Shown one piece after another: positions 53,955 to 64,000 of a stretch of DNA of 64,000 bases (positions are counted from its first letter, which is position 1; each line of letters starts with the position of its first letter). Under the pieces are notes generated by a model that saw only the letters and a list, made by a program, of their open reading frames with translations, was not told the origin of the DNA and searched no databases. Source of the DNA: Adiantum capillus-veneris (Eukaryota > Streptophyta > Polypodiopsida > Polypodiales > Pteridaceae). Position numbers and translations under genes: made by a program. Location: assembly GCA_014529385.2 (NCBI GenBank), contig CM043967.1:7532501-7596500 (forward strand), in the 5' to 3' direction.

Positions 53955-54960
53955 GTGCAGACTGTTCTTGATGCTTTTCCAGATTCTAACCATACTTTTG
54001 CTAGTACTTGGAGACTTATAACCCAAGGAAATCTCGAAGTTGTCAAGTTTGATGCATTATGCACATTGCTATTGCAAGAGTCACTTTCCAAAAAAAACGA
54101 GACTAGGCATTGTGCAGTTGAACAGGCTTTTATTCTAGCTCAAAGAAAAGGTGGGAGCAGCAATGTAACCACTTCTTATGGTTCTATTGCGAGTGGCAAA
54201 AGTTCTGTTCCTAATGCTTCTGCTGGCAGCACTTCGTTTGGCAATTCTGGTGATAAGGGCAAAAAGAAGATGCATTGCCATTATTGTAAATCTAATGATC
54301 ACTTGATCAAGCAGTGTCCAAAATTGAAGGCAAGAGAGGCTAAGAAGAAAGAGGCAGGATCCACTACAGGGTCCAATACAAGTGCAGCGATTGTAGAGCC
54401 TTCTGCCAAAGGAGTTTATGATGCTGATGTTGATGCAGAATGGGCATATAGTGCAGAGTGCACTTATGATCCTATTATCCATGATGCATGTATGTCAGTT
54501 GCTACAGATTCACATGTGTGGTATTTTGATACTAGTGCTAAAAAGCACATCACCTCACATCGTGATTTGTTTACCTCTATTGAGTCTATTCCTCATGGGA
54601 ATATGGTGACTTGTGTCAATAATGCCTCTTATTATGTTCAAAGAGTTGGAAAGATTGTGCTTACTGCTGCAAATGGCAGTTCTTTCACTTGTTGATGCAT
54701 TGTATGTACCTGGGATCAAAAAGAACCTTTTGTATGTATCTGCACTTGCTAGACTTGGTCTCATAGTCAAATTCACGGATGACAGATGTACAGTTCATGA
54801 TCTTAGTTTTGGTGATGAAATTGTTGCATATGGCCTTTTGTGTCGTGGGCTGTATAAGCTCACTTTGTATGACAAGTGTGACAAAATTTTGCAAATGCGG
54901 TTGCACATTCAAGGGTTGTTTCGGATGAAAAACTGTGGCATGCACATTTTGGACGTCTAA
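53955..54960 (+). pseudogene. Copia D gag and protease
   Basis: The frame 53955-54695 begins within the capsid (TVLDAFPDSNHTFASTW, FDALCTLLLQE). It carries a zinc knuckle CHYCKSNDHLIKQC and then WYFDTSAKKHITSHRDLF. In the last motif the protease D-(S/T)-G-A has become D-T-S-A, so activity is doubtful. The end of the protease and the pre-integrase stretch (ALYVPGIKKNLLYVSALAR) continue in another frame to 54,960. The upstream end is a break, not a natural start. Confidence 0.82.
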
Positions 54961-54971
54961 ATTTTGTTAGT

Positions 54972-55800
54972 TTGCTGCCTTTGCATAAATATGATATGGT
55001 TGCTTCTTTGCCGCCTCTTGAAGGACATGTCAAACATGTTTGTGATGGTTGTATTTTGGGTAAAATGCAACGTGCCAAGTTTCCAAAGGATGGGTCAGTT
55101 CGTGCTACATGTAGATTGCAACTTGTGCATAGTGATATTTGTGGGCCTATGCAAACTCCATCCTTGGGAAATTACTTGTACTTTGTGACTTTCATTGATG
55201 ACTACTCCAGGCATGCATGGGTATATCCGTTGAAAGCTAAGTCCGAAGTGTTCATGTGCTTCAATAAATTTCTTGTTCTATGGCTGAAAATGTCTCAAAA
55301 TGTACTATGGGCACCCTCTGTTCTTGTCGAGGGTATATGTCTCATGAATTTAATGCATTTGGCTAGTCGTGGGATAAAACACCAATGTACACTGCCGTAT
55401 ATGCCTCAACAAAATGGGGTTGTTGAGAGGAAAAACAGGTATCTTACGGAAATGGCACGATGTATGGTCAAGAGTCAAGCTTTACCACATTTGCTTTGGC
55501 TCGAGGCTGTCATGTGTGCCACTTATGTACTCAACAAGTGTCATGCAAAATTGTTGCAGTCTATGACTCCATATGAAGCATGGCATGATAGAAAGCCATC
55601 TATTGAGCACATGCGTGTTTTTGGTTGTTTGGCTTATGGTTTAGTGCCACAAGCGTAGCACAAAAAATTGGATGATAAGGCTGTCAAATGTATTTTTGTT
55701 GGTTATAGTGCTGAAAGCAAAGGTTACAAGTTGTACCATCTACAAACAAAGTGTATTTTGGTCTCATGTGATGTTGTGTTTGTGGAAGATTCTGTTTAGC
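54972..55800 (+). pseudogene. Copia D integrase
   Basis: HVKHVCDGCILGKMQ (zinc site), LVHSDICGPMQTP (first Asp) and TFIDDYSRHAWVYPL are readable. The stretch with the second Asp is frame-shifted (WLKMSQNVLWAPSV replaces it), so this part is broken. PQQNGVVERKNRY gives the Glu. MRVFGCLAYGLVPQA is followed by a TAG at 55,656. Related to the intact-core copy in copia C. Confidence 0.85.
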
Positions 55801-55907
55801 CTTTGTTGTCATGTACTAGAGATAGTAATGTAAGCTCACGTGACATTTATGACAGTTTATTGCCTCTTTTCAATGGTGGAAGTTTGAATTGAAATTCAAA
55901 TGAGGCA

Positions 55908-57682
55908 ATGTATAGCCTTATGGGGGTTTCTGATAATGTTATACATCAGCCTATTATTGATGCAAATGTACATGATGTACTTGATGAGGAAAGGGTTGAA
56001 AATGAGCATGCTAGAGGTATGCCAAAATGGCTGGTGCACACTTTGCGTGATAGTAAACTAGATGCACCTTTGTCTAGTCGTACTCGTTCAAGTTCTCGCC
56101 ATGCCTCTCATCCATCAGATTGTTATGCTTTGGTTGTGTCTAGCTTATGTGATATAGAGGAACCCCTATCTTTTGATGAAGCACATAATTCAAAAAATTG
56201 GATGGCTACCATGCAATCAGAATATGATCCACTTATAGAAAATGACACATGGACTTTGTGTGATTTGCCTCCTAGCAAAAAGGCCATTGGTACAAAGTGG
56301 GTTTACAAGTTGAAACGCAAGCTGGATGGTGAGGTTGATCACCATAAGGCTCAAATTGTTGCAAAAGGCTATGCGCAACAGAAAGGCATAGATTATGAAG
56401 AAACTTTTTCTCCCACTTGTCGTATGCTGCTCATTTTCTATGTGCATTGGCAGCTCATTTTGGTTGGGATGTACATCATTTTGATATTGTTACTGCTTTC
56501 TTGAATGGTGACATTTTTGAGGAAGTCTATGTAACGCAGCCTCGCGGTTTTGTCAAGAAAGGACAAGAGGACAAAGTGTGTAGATGTAAGAAGGCTTTGT
56601 ATGGGTTGAAGCAATCTCCTCGTGCTTGGTATGAGAAAGCTGACACTCATTTGGTCAAACGAGGCTTTCATAACAGTCCAACAGAAAGCACATTGTAGGC
56701 GATATACTTCTCATTGTTGTTCTTTATGTGGATGATTTGCTGATCACTAGTCCCAATGAGGCACATATTGCTGAATTTAAGGCTGATTTGAATGCTACTT
56801 TCAAAATGAAAGATTTGGGACTGTTGCATCATTACTTGGGCATACAGTTTAAGCAGTGTGATGTGGTATTGCCTTGTGTTAGAAAAGTTACATAGAGACA
56901 TTGCTATGTAAGTTTGGACTTGAGGATTGCAAACCTATTGCCACTCCCATAGAAACAGGTTTGAAGTTGAGTCTACATGATGCTGTTGATCCTGCTAATG
57001 TCACTCTTTACCAAACTGTTGTTGGCTGCCTCATTTATATATGCAACACGAGGCCGGGTATTCAATTTGCAAGCTCACACGTCAGCAGATTTATGCATAG
57101 CCCACGGTCTAAGCATTGGCAGACACTCAAGAGGATTTTTTTTGCTACTTGAGTGGCACTTTGCATCTTGGCTTGTTTTATCCCAAGGGGGGATCATTGC
57201 CGCCAGATTTACATGCTTTTTCGGACTCAGATTGGGATGGTTGTTATGAGACGTGAGTGTCCACAAGTGGTTTTTGTTTCATGCTTGGCAATTCATGTAT
57301 TTCATGGTTGAGCAAGAAGCAATCTACTGTGGCCACTTCCAGTTGTGAGGCTCAATACATGGCAGTCTTCACAGCTACGATTTAGTGTGTATGGCTCAGA
57401 CGCCTTATGGCTGATTTTGGTGTTGGACAAGACATTGCCAACATCATCTACACTAACAGTCAGAGCACATTGGCAGTTGCGAGGAACCTAGTTTTTCATG
57501 CTCGCACAAAGCACATTGAGGTGCATTACCACTATGTCAGGAAGAGGCTCTCAGCAGGAGAGATCAGCTTGGCTTATGTGCCAACAAATGACAACCTTGC
57601 AGATCTTTTCACAAAGGCATTGTCTCATGAGAAGTTCAAATCTTTCCACAAAGCTTTGGGCTTGCTCCCCTTTGTGGACTGA
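55908..57682 (+). pseudogene. Copia D reverse transcriptase and RNase H
   Basis: Frames in sequence: 55908-56504 (NWMATMQSEYDPLIENDTW, IGTKWVYKLKRKLDGE, YAQQKGIDYEETFSP). Next is 56417-56698 (AHFGWDVHHFDIVTAFLNGD, GLKQSPRAWYEK), then the YVDD near 56,728. After that come 56901-57152 (PIATPIETGLKLSLHDAVD) and RNase H in 57407-57682 (GQDIANIIYTNSQSTLAV, KHIEVHYHYVRKRLSAGEI). At least four frame changes or stops. All RT and RNase H blocks are present, unlike in copia C. Confidence 0.85.
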
Positions 57683-57749
57683 TCCTGTCCTCAGGGCACG
57701 ACACTTCCCTTTACTCTTCATGCCAGCCCTCATTCACCGCATCACTCCC

Positions 57750-57987
57750 AGGGGGGATTTGTTACCATATACATGTGATAGTGATCTGTGTGAACACGCT
57801 AGAACCATCGGGGCATTTTTTCCCTCTTTAGGAGGTTTTTCCCCCGCGTGCATTGTATATATGCCCATCACTCTAGGGCTATCTATCTGTCCATTGCACA
57901 CTAAGTAATATACTCTCAGTTGTATGCCTTGAGCTTCCTTCGTCTTCTCCAAGCTGTGTGTGTTTCCTTGCAACCCTAATTACAATA
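57750..57987 (+). repeat. Copia D polypurine tract and 3' LTR
   Basis: AGGGGGGATT (57750-57759) then TGTTACCATATACATG (LTR start 57760). The LTR shows the same TATATA and CTTGAGCTTCCTTCGTC blocks as copia C. The end is slightly altered (CAATA in place of CAACA). Confidence 0.9.
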
Positions 57988-58185
57988 ACCCAATCATAGA
58001 GGGAACGATGATAATAACTCACATCATCATGCCATATGTAGAGGCTTGCCTTCCCACACGTTGGGAATTGTCGGCTTTGTCCTATGTTGGTATGTGTCTC
58101 CTTTATCCTACTGGGATGCATAGGTGGCACAAAACATGTGGTAGCATGTGGAAAAGGTACTCAAGGGTGTGGGTACCCATGGGGG

Positions 58186-58470
58186 TCAAGGGTGTGGACT
58201 CACCTAGATTTAGTTAATGGACTTTTAAAATGTCCTAAAAGTTCACCCACGAGTTTGCAACTTGCATGGTATGGCCATTTGTTCCCCCAATTAACCTCTA
58301 AAATTTGGTGGGAACGGTCTATTTGGTAGGGTCAAGGGTGTGGACTCATCTAGAGTTAGTTAATGGACTTTTAAAGTGCCCTAAAAGGTCACCCACGAGT
58401 TTGCAACTTGCATGGTATGGTGATTTGTTCCCCCAATTAACCTCTGAAATTTGGTGGGAACAGTCTATTT
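58186..58470 (+). repeat. Tandem duplication of about 142 bp in the element E LTR
   Basis: 58186-58327 and 58329-58470 are near copies (GGTCAAGGGTGTGGACTC ... TTGGTGGGAAC). The 3' LTR has only the first part of one copy before it is cut, so the number of copies in the original LTR cannot be told. Confidence 0.9.
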
Positions 58471-59531
58471 TGCCTCTCTAAATTTGAGTCTAAAAAGGGT
58501 TCGGCTTCTCTCCACGTGCCAAGGAGGTAGGTGGAGTGCGTTGACTCCGAAAGGTAGCAAGGTGGCCGTGGGGTTCAATGCTCAACACCTAATTTTAGCA
58601 TGGGTAAGGCGGATGGACGCTCGATGGACGCCAAGCATCATGATTAAACCTAGTTGAAAGTCTTTGACATGTCCGCAGACGAGGAATCCCGCACGCAACA
58701 TTTTTTCAAGCCAAATGGACTTCTCCTGCATGGTAACCTACAACACAATTGGTTTTTGGGTCCGCACTAGCCAAGGCATCCTTCCCACGTTAGCTTGGCC
58801 ACCACCAAGAGCTCAATTCCCCCTTGTCTAAAGGCCTGCTCACGCGAGCTTGCTGCCTCAAGGCTTCCAAAGAAAAAGAGAGGAAAGTTCCACCATCTAA
58901 CAAAGGTGCTTATTGTGAAGAGGGGCTTCACCTCGGTGAAGAGGTACTTCACACAAGCAAAGTAGAGAAATAACACTCGAGGGAATTTCAAAGTTCAAAT
59001 ATTTGCATTCAAGCACAGTTTTGCTACATATGTTTACACATCCATCACTGAGGATATTGACATGTGCAGTTGTACAGAGTTAGACACTGGCCTTTGGCTA
59101 AGACTGCTCCATTGCGCCATGAGGGGTTGGGAGATTAGAAAGCTCATTTCAAGGGGAGGAGAATTAGCATCAATTTTTTGTTTTGCATTAGTGTTATTTA
59201 GCTTTGCATTTCCATTCAATAAAGCTCATGAGCAAGCTACATAGCAACCATGGCAACAATAGCACCAAGATGGTGCGACTAGCAAAGTCGAAAGATGAAG
59301 AAGTAGGAGTGGAGGAGGACAAACAATCAAGTTGTGGCAATGAAAGGTTTTTGCAGACTCTTGGACTAGAGCTGTGTGTTGAACTCCTGGATTGGATTTG
59401 TGCTCTTGGATTGGAGTGTTTAGCATCAGTTGTCTCATGGATTCGAGATGGTCTCTTGACTGGGGATGATGGTCAGCTTGGATTGGCGTAGCTATTTTCT
59501 ATTGTCATAGTCCAAACCCCAAGGGGAGGGT

Positions 59532-59747
59532 TGTTGGGAATTGGGACTTTGTCCTATGTTGGCATGTATCTCTTCTATCCTACTGGGATGCATACGTGGC
59601 ACAGAACCATGTGGTAGCATGTGGAAAAGGTACTCAAGGGTGTGGGTACCCATGGGGGTCATTACTAGAGGGTGTAGACTCACTGAGGGTTAGTTAATGG
59701 ACTCCTAAAATGCCCTGAAAGGTCACCCACGAGTTTGCAACTTGCAG
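59532..59747 (+). repeat. Element E 3' LTR (truncated)
   Basis: TGTTGGGAATTGGGACTTTG... follows the PPT directly and matches the 58059 copy up to GTTTGCAACTTGCA. What follows is unrelated. Confidence 0.75.
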
Positions 59748-59811
59748 GGCTGATTTGGAGCCTTTGTATGGTGTCATAAGTGATGCTAGATGAGATGCCT
59801 TAGATCAACTC

Positions 59812-59955
59812 TATTGGGGGTAAAGGCGATGTGCCTCTTACCCCATTCAGACACACCAGACCGCCCATTATTTGTACACACTTTATTCTTTACTAGTTAG
59901 AGGAATAAGGGGCTCTCTCATACACATAGTGTTGAGCTGCTCCACCCACATCGTG

Positions 59956-60004
<49 letters not shown>

Positions 60005-60035
60005 CCGCATACCGCACCGCATTCGTGGACTCACA
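59812..60035 (+). repeat. Element F 5' LTR
   Basis: Reads TATTGGGGGTAAAGG at its start (the partner reads TGTTAGGGTAAAGG) and ends GGACTCACA. It holds a (CT)n tract (about 59958-60003) that is absent from the other LTR. Confidence 0.85.
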
Positions 60036-60036
60036 A

Positions 60037-60048
60037 TTGGTATCAGAG
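60037..60048 (+). other. Primer-binding site of element F
   Basis: TTGGTATCAGAG one base after the LTR, complementary to initiator-Met tRNA. Confidence 0.92.
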
Positions 60049-60049
60049 T

Positions 60050-61258
60050 TTTGGATTCGTGATGAATGGAGTGCTGCAAAGAATTGAGCTTTCGGTTATG
60101 GTGAGCTTGCTTTTGGTGGGAGCTTGAGTTCGGTGAGCAACCACCATATCTGTGCTCATGGAAGCTTGAGGGACATTCCCAATCTTGAGAGGAGAGTGTA
60201 TTGCAAGTGTGTATGCTTTTTTGCAGCCATATTTGTAGGAAGAATACAGATTTGCATTTTTGCTGGTCAATTTACGGGCTCCAAAACAATGTTTTTTGCA
60301 TAATTTTTGCATACATAATGCGATTTATGCAAGGTTAGGGTGTAACGTTGGGTTTTGGCACACTCCGGACGCAATGGTGATGCCCATTTGGGCTGATTTT
60401 GACCTTTGAAATTTCAGCAGCAATAGTTGTTTGTTGTGCATGGAGGATTCCACACATGGTTTTCTCTCGGATGTGAGAGTGGTATTGGCTGCAGGCTTGC
60501 TCTCAGGTGGGAGGACATGATGTATGCTTGAGAGTGGATTTTACACATGATTTTCTCATGGTTATGAGCATGCTTCTAACATGTATGGTCAGATAGCCGA
60601 AATACTGCCGAAACTCTAGCAATTTTTTTCTGGCAGTTTTATGCGCATGATTTGATGTAATCCAGGTAGTCATTGCAAGTTGCACTCAGGGCTTGTGTGT
60701 TATTCTCTGTAAGTGGGAGATTAGTGGGTGTATGCCTCAATACTGCATTGGGTGAGCTTGGCAATTAGCTCACAAATTTGCAAATGTCTTGTGCAGCAGG
60801 TACAACTCATGTATTGACATTGCGAGAGTTTTACACTCATGAATTTCGGTCGAGGGATTCCTGAATTGTTTGCCATTGTGCCATAGTCTTTTGCATTGTT
60901 TACTTCCTCTTTTTCTGGTGACATTTTGCTCCAACTATAGAGGAGATTCTGTCATTTTCTCACCAGGTTTATACATTTTGTGATAGGTGCTGGAGAGCTG
61001 TTTTAGCCACATTTTGGCTTGCGCCTATGCGGATGGTCATTTTGCTTGTGCTCTCATTGTGTATGGTCACTATTTATGCGTGGTTGGTCCTTGGTTTTGG
61101 TAGAGGGTTATGCACTTTATGTGATGTTTGCCATAGTTTTGGTGGCAGGTATTTGATCAGCTAGTTTTCTTTTGCATTGTGTTGAGCGTTCATGTTCTTT
61201 TGGACAATGCATTTACACATTGTGCGAGTTGATCTATAGACTCGTTTTGCGCTCAATT
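60050..61258 (+). other. Element F leader
   Basis: About 1.2 kb with no supported gene. TTGCATTGTTTAC- and TTTTGC-like phrases recur, but no clear repeat unit. Confidence 0.5.
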
Positions 61259-61932
61259 ATGGAATCTTACAATGGCAATTTGCCATTGAATATACAGGTT
61301 GGTGCATCACGCAGATCTTAGAGGCACAGACATGTGGTTTGCTAGCATAGTGGCAGACCAGGGCACATGAGGAGACATTGTTTCAGGCGTTGGAGACAAT
61401 GGAGGATTCCATTGGCTATTGTTGCTGAGAGTATGAGTGTGGTAGACACTCTTACTTCCGTATGTTCACCTAGACATACGTAGACTTTGTCACACGATTG
61501 GCAACTAGATAGCAGTGCTTTACGCCATGTTACTCCTCGCAGGGAGTGGTTCAGCACGTCTCTGCTCTGAGACATGATGGTGTTCGTGGTGTGGGTGACA
61601 TTCATTTTCATGGGAGTATGCTTGTGCTCCATGATGTTAAATATGTGCATGGTACTCATAGGATTTTGATCTCCATCTCACAGCTTAGAGATCATGGGTA
61701 TCATGTTCAGTTGATTGATGAGTCTTACTTGACGAAGAGAGGTTCACTTGTGATAGCGCGAGGCCATTGTGGTGCTTGTTTGACTCTTCTCTACATTCTT
61801 GGTGTTAGAGACGCCATAGTCTCAGTGAGTTCATTGCCATGCAAACGTTTGCAGTTTAGGCAAGTACACTTTGTTGATGAGCAACATGACACTTCGCTCG
61901 TTGTGCATACAGGTCTGAGGACAAACATGTAG
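61259..61932 (+). pseudogene. Element F gag start, protease and pre-integrase remnant
   Basis: An ATG at 61259 opens MESYNGNLPLNIQVGASRRS and then stops; this looks like the start of a copia gag whose main part is gone. Around 61,500 the text WQLDSSALRHVTPRREWF is the protease site with D-S-S-A in place of D-S-G-A. The frame 61546-61932 follows with HDVKYVHGTHRILISISQL, RDHGYHVQLIDES and KRGSLVIARGHC, the stretch between protease and integrase in copia. The integrase core does not follow. Confidence 0.65.
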
Positions 61933-62783
61933 AGCAGGTTAGCTCTTTGAGTGCATGACTAGAGCAGTCACACTGGTGGTGGTGATGATGGATTTTGAGG
62001 TTTTGCCAATCAGGGAGAAAAGCAATGAGTCACGTGTACAAGACGATGCAGTCTTAGTAACTTTGCAGACATGTACTTCCACGGATGAGCTCTAGAGTGC
62101 TATGCACGACATGTTTTGAGATGTAGAGTTAGAGAGGCCATGCTCTAGCAAAACAACATATTGATCCTCGATGCCTCCTATCACAGAAATGAGCGATATG
62201 GAGTTCTTTGATATGCTCATGCTAGAGGTTGATATGGTGATGCTAGGACATGTGGATATGGTCCCTATGGATGATGAGGGAGTGACCACTACCCTGGAGT
62301 CAAGATTGACGCATCCATATGTGACTAGTTCTGGAAGTGATACAGCGAGGGTCGAGATACCTACTGCAGATAGATTGGCAGAGGTCATTGCACATGGCGT
62401 TGATGTGATTGTCATGGATATGTTGGCCGAGATTACATGTTTGTCATTAGCCTTCGGGACTCTCGTGTACGACCTCTTAGTGTGTCAAGACATGACATAG
62501 CAGCTGTAGTGGGAGCGTTTGCAGTTGGGGTTGTCAATCATGCGATGAACGACACTAGCATGATGCATCATGGAGCAGTGCAGGTCATTACAGGAGACCT
62601 GCAGGGTTTTCTAGCAGGGATATACGCTTTCGCACACCGCTAGAGCCTACACGGCGGCATGCATTGGCTTCAAGAGAGCCAGTGGACATAGGTTGGGATG
62701 AGTTTCCTCCCTTACCTACTATACATACTACTAGGTCCTATAGTAGTACCACTTATCAGTACATTCGCTTTTAAGTGAGAAAT
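61933..62783 (+). other. Element F 3' internal region, unrecognised
   Basis: Two overlapping frames (62171-62500, acidic and Met-rich; 62437-62643) have no motif that I know. They may be decayed pol or captured sequence. Shortly before the 3' LTR the text WDEFPPLPTIHTTRSYS appears. No RT or RNase H motif is visible. Confidence 0.35.
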
Positions 62784-62987
62784 TGTTAGGGTAAAGGCGA
62801 TGTGCTTCTTACCTCGTTCGGACACTCCAGAGAGGTACGACTGCCTATTACTTGTACACACCTTATTCTTTACTAGTTAGAAGAATAAGGGGCTCTCTCA
62901 CACACATATAGTGTTGAGCTGCTCTACCCACATCCCGTGCTCTCTCCTTCTCACTCTCCGCACATGCACCGCATTCGTGCACTCACA
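62784..62987 (+). repeat. Element F 3' LTR
   Basis: TGTTAGGGTAAAGGCGATG...GTGCACTCACA, the partner of 59812-60035, lacking the CT expansion. Confidence 0.87.
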
Positions 62988-63381
62988 AGCTCCATATAAT
63001 GAGATCTTTTTGTACATACTTTAGTTGAATCAATCAATTTAGTTTTTGCATCTACATTCTACTCTATCTCTATTGTGTAATTAACATTGTCATTGGCATG
63101 TTAACACCATGAATGCTTCTCTCTCTATTCCTCCCTAAACTCTATACTGTGATGGATGGGCTTGATGCTTGATCAAGCACTATTAGCTATGTAACAGCAT
63201 TGCTTAGTGTTGTGTAATTTTTGGTATTTTGCAAATTAATCTTCATGATCCTAATCAAAAGTATGTTCAAGGGGGTGTCCATCTATATGTGTGTGAAGCT
63301 TTTTTCATCAAAGATTCTAACAAACCATTTTTAGTTTTTGTTCACAGGTTTGCCAAAGAGGCGTGCACATGCGTGCGTGCA

Positions 63382-63447
<66 letters not shown>

Positions 63448-64000
63448 TTGCGGAGACTCTAGAGAGAGAGCTCAAGGAGCAGCATGTGTGCATTCTCCAA
63501 GCTCATGTATTTCGAGAAAGAGTGAGCAAGAATTGTTAAAGTTGTTACTTAAGGAAACTTTGGAAATTGAAAGTCACTCAAATTGCAACTGACCAAAGAG
63601 CGTCCCAAAGGTATCCTACAAGTGGTGTCAAAGATGCTACTTTTTTATCACCTTTTCTGAATGTACCCAAAACAAAAAGTGCAAAATTGAACCAATTAAA
63701 ATTCAAGTTTGTTACTTCAATCGTTACTGATTAACGTATGTAGTATGAATGGGACTAGGGACATGGCTCTCTTTCTTATAAATTTTTGGAGAGTCAATGT
63801 GCTAACTCTCCACCACACTTTCATATGTCACTCATTTATTCACTCTCTTTTTTTGTCAACAAATTTCTAATATGAAACACTTTACTATTGTTTTGCTTTT
63901 GGTTGTTGTTCAAGTTCTCTCTTCTTTCTCTCTACACAACACATGATTTCTCGATGAAAAGATTGCGCTCATGTTAGCATAATAATGAATATTTTAACAA
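62988..64000. other. Unassigned right end with microsatellite
   Basis: No gene or element that I can support. A compound (GT)n(GA)n tract lies at about 63379-63443; the 84-codon frame over it is a product of the repeat. Confidence 0.6.

Larger units (their letters stand above)
53946..57987 (+). mobile_element. Copia D: 5'-truncated Ty1/copia, same family as copia C
   Basis: Plus strand. Starts inside gag, runs through protease, integrase, RT and RNase H, and ends with a PPT and a 228-bp LTR like that of copia C. The 5' LTR, PBS and first part of gag are missing. Several stops and frame changes. It shows what copia C lost: gag, protease and the first half of RT. Confidence 0.9.
58059..59747 (+). 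mobile_element. Element E: small non-autonomous LTR element
   Basis: About 200 bp at 58059 recur at 59532 (TTGGGAATT...CTTTGTCCTATGTTGG, GGGATGCATA, GGTACTCAAGGGTGTGGGTA). The second copy is preceded by a PPT (CCAAGGGGAGGGT, 59519-59531), so the element is on the plus strand and 59532 starts the 3' LTR. That LTR is cut at about 59,747. The 5' LTR may extend to about 59,240, where an AATAAA (59,218) could be its polyadenylation signal. No gag or pol is present. Size and gene content fit a TRIM- or LARD-like element. The 5' LTR end and the PBS are uncertain. Confidence 0.55.
59812..62987 (+). mobile_element. Element F: short-LTR degenerate copia
   Basis: LTRs of about 224 bp (59812-60035) and 204 bp (62784-62987). 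A Met-tRNA PBS follows the first and a purine tract (AAGTGAGAAAT) precedes the second. Flanking 5-mers AACTC and AGCTC (four of five) may be the target duplication. Inside are only a gag start, a protease and pre-integrase remnant, and an unrecognised 3' part; integrase core, RT and RNase H are missing. At 3.18 kb it is an internally deleted, non-autonomous copy. Confidence 0.82.

Noticed and set aside
63338-63592. 84-codon frame with (CV)n and (RE)n repeats
   Set aside because: Translation of a compound GT/GA microsatellite.

Overview
The window reads as a repeat-rich plant nuclear genome. Almost everything recognisable is an LTR retrotransposon of the Ty3/gypsy or Ty1/copia type. Primer-binding sites match plant initiator-Met tRNA or resemble the Asp-tRNA type of Tat/Athila elements, one element carries an integrase chromodomain, and the only host-gene-like trace is a broken pentatricopeptide-repeat (PPR) fragment. 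The wording of the PPR fragment and of the large gypsy element suggests a seed-free vascular plant, most likely a fern. That is inference from family resemblance, not a demonstrated identification. No intact host protein gene, tRNA, rRNA or CRISPR array was found.

Layout. 1-2.5 kb: nothing assignable. 2.5-4.64 kb: a decayed Tat-like gypsy remnant (PBS, gag, protease), plus strand. 4.64-9.5 kb: mostly unassigned, with a TATA box and possible first exon near 5.2-5.5 kb and a very weak minus-strand zinc-knuckle trace near 8.7 kb. 9.5 kb: a scrap of chromovirus gag. 9,692-33,181: G1, a giant minus-strand gypsy element of about 18.5 kb without its nested insertion. Its order is 5' LTR, PBS, long leader, gag, protease, RT, RNase H, integrase, a second protease-like domain, a spacer, a roughly 1,230-codon extra gene (ORF-X), PPT and 3' LTR. 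27,004-31,965: copia A, nested in the G1 leader. 33,182-about 41.4 kb: copia B (minus strand), with the deletion derivative copia C (34,508-37,344) inserted in its RT. 41.5-42.1 kb: PPR pseudogene. 42.15-53.9 kb: an old chromovirus G3 (integrase end plus 3' LTR), split by a younger relative G2 (42,808-51,671) with a perfect 5-bp target duplication. 53.95-57.99 kb: a 5'-truncated copia D of the same family as C. 58.06-59.75 kb: a small non-autonomous LTR element E. 59.81-62.99 kb: a short-LTR degenerate copia F. 63-64 kb: unassigned sequence with a microsatellite.

How the parts fit together. In each LTR element, gag would build the particle, the protease would cleave the polyprotein, RT and RNase H would copy the RNA from the tRNA primer, and integrase would insert the cDNA. 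Every copy here carries at least one stop, frameshift or deletion, so none looks autonomous as it stands. Copia A and G2 are the least damaged. Order of events readable from nesting: B before C; B before G1, judging from the cut B LTR; G1 before A; G3 before G2.

The most interesting material is in G1. It has a second retropepsin-like domain in frame behind the integrase. It has a very large extra gene with coiled coils and a hydrophobic C-terminus read from the LTR. It also has a family of long palindromes with the half-site GTAAATAATCG, spaced mostly about 285-400 bp apart in the leader and 3' spacer, with half-sites in both LTRs. In G2, the LTR carries four ATTGG-N16/17-CCAAT modules in its upstream half.
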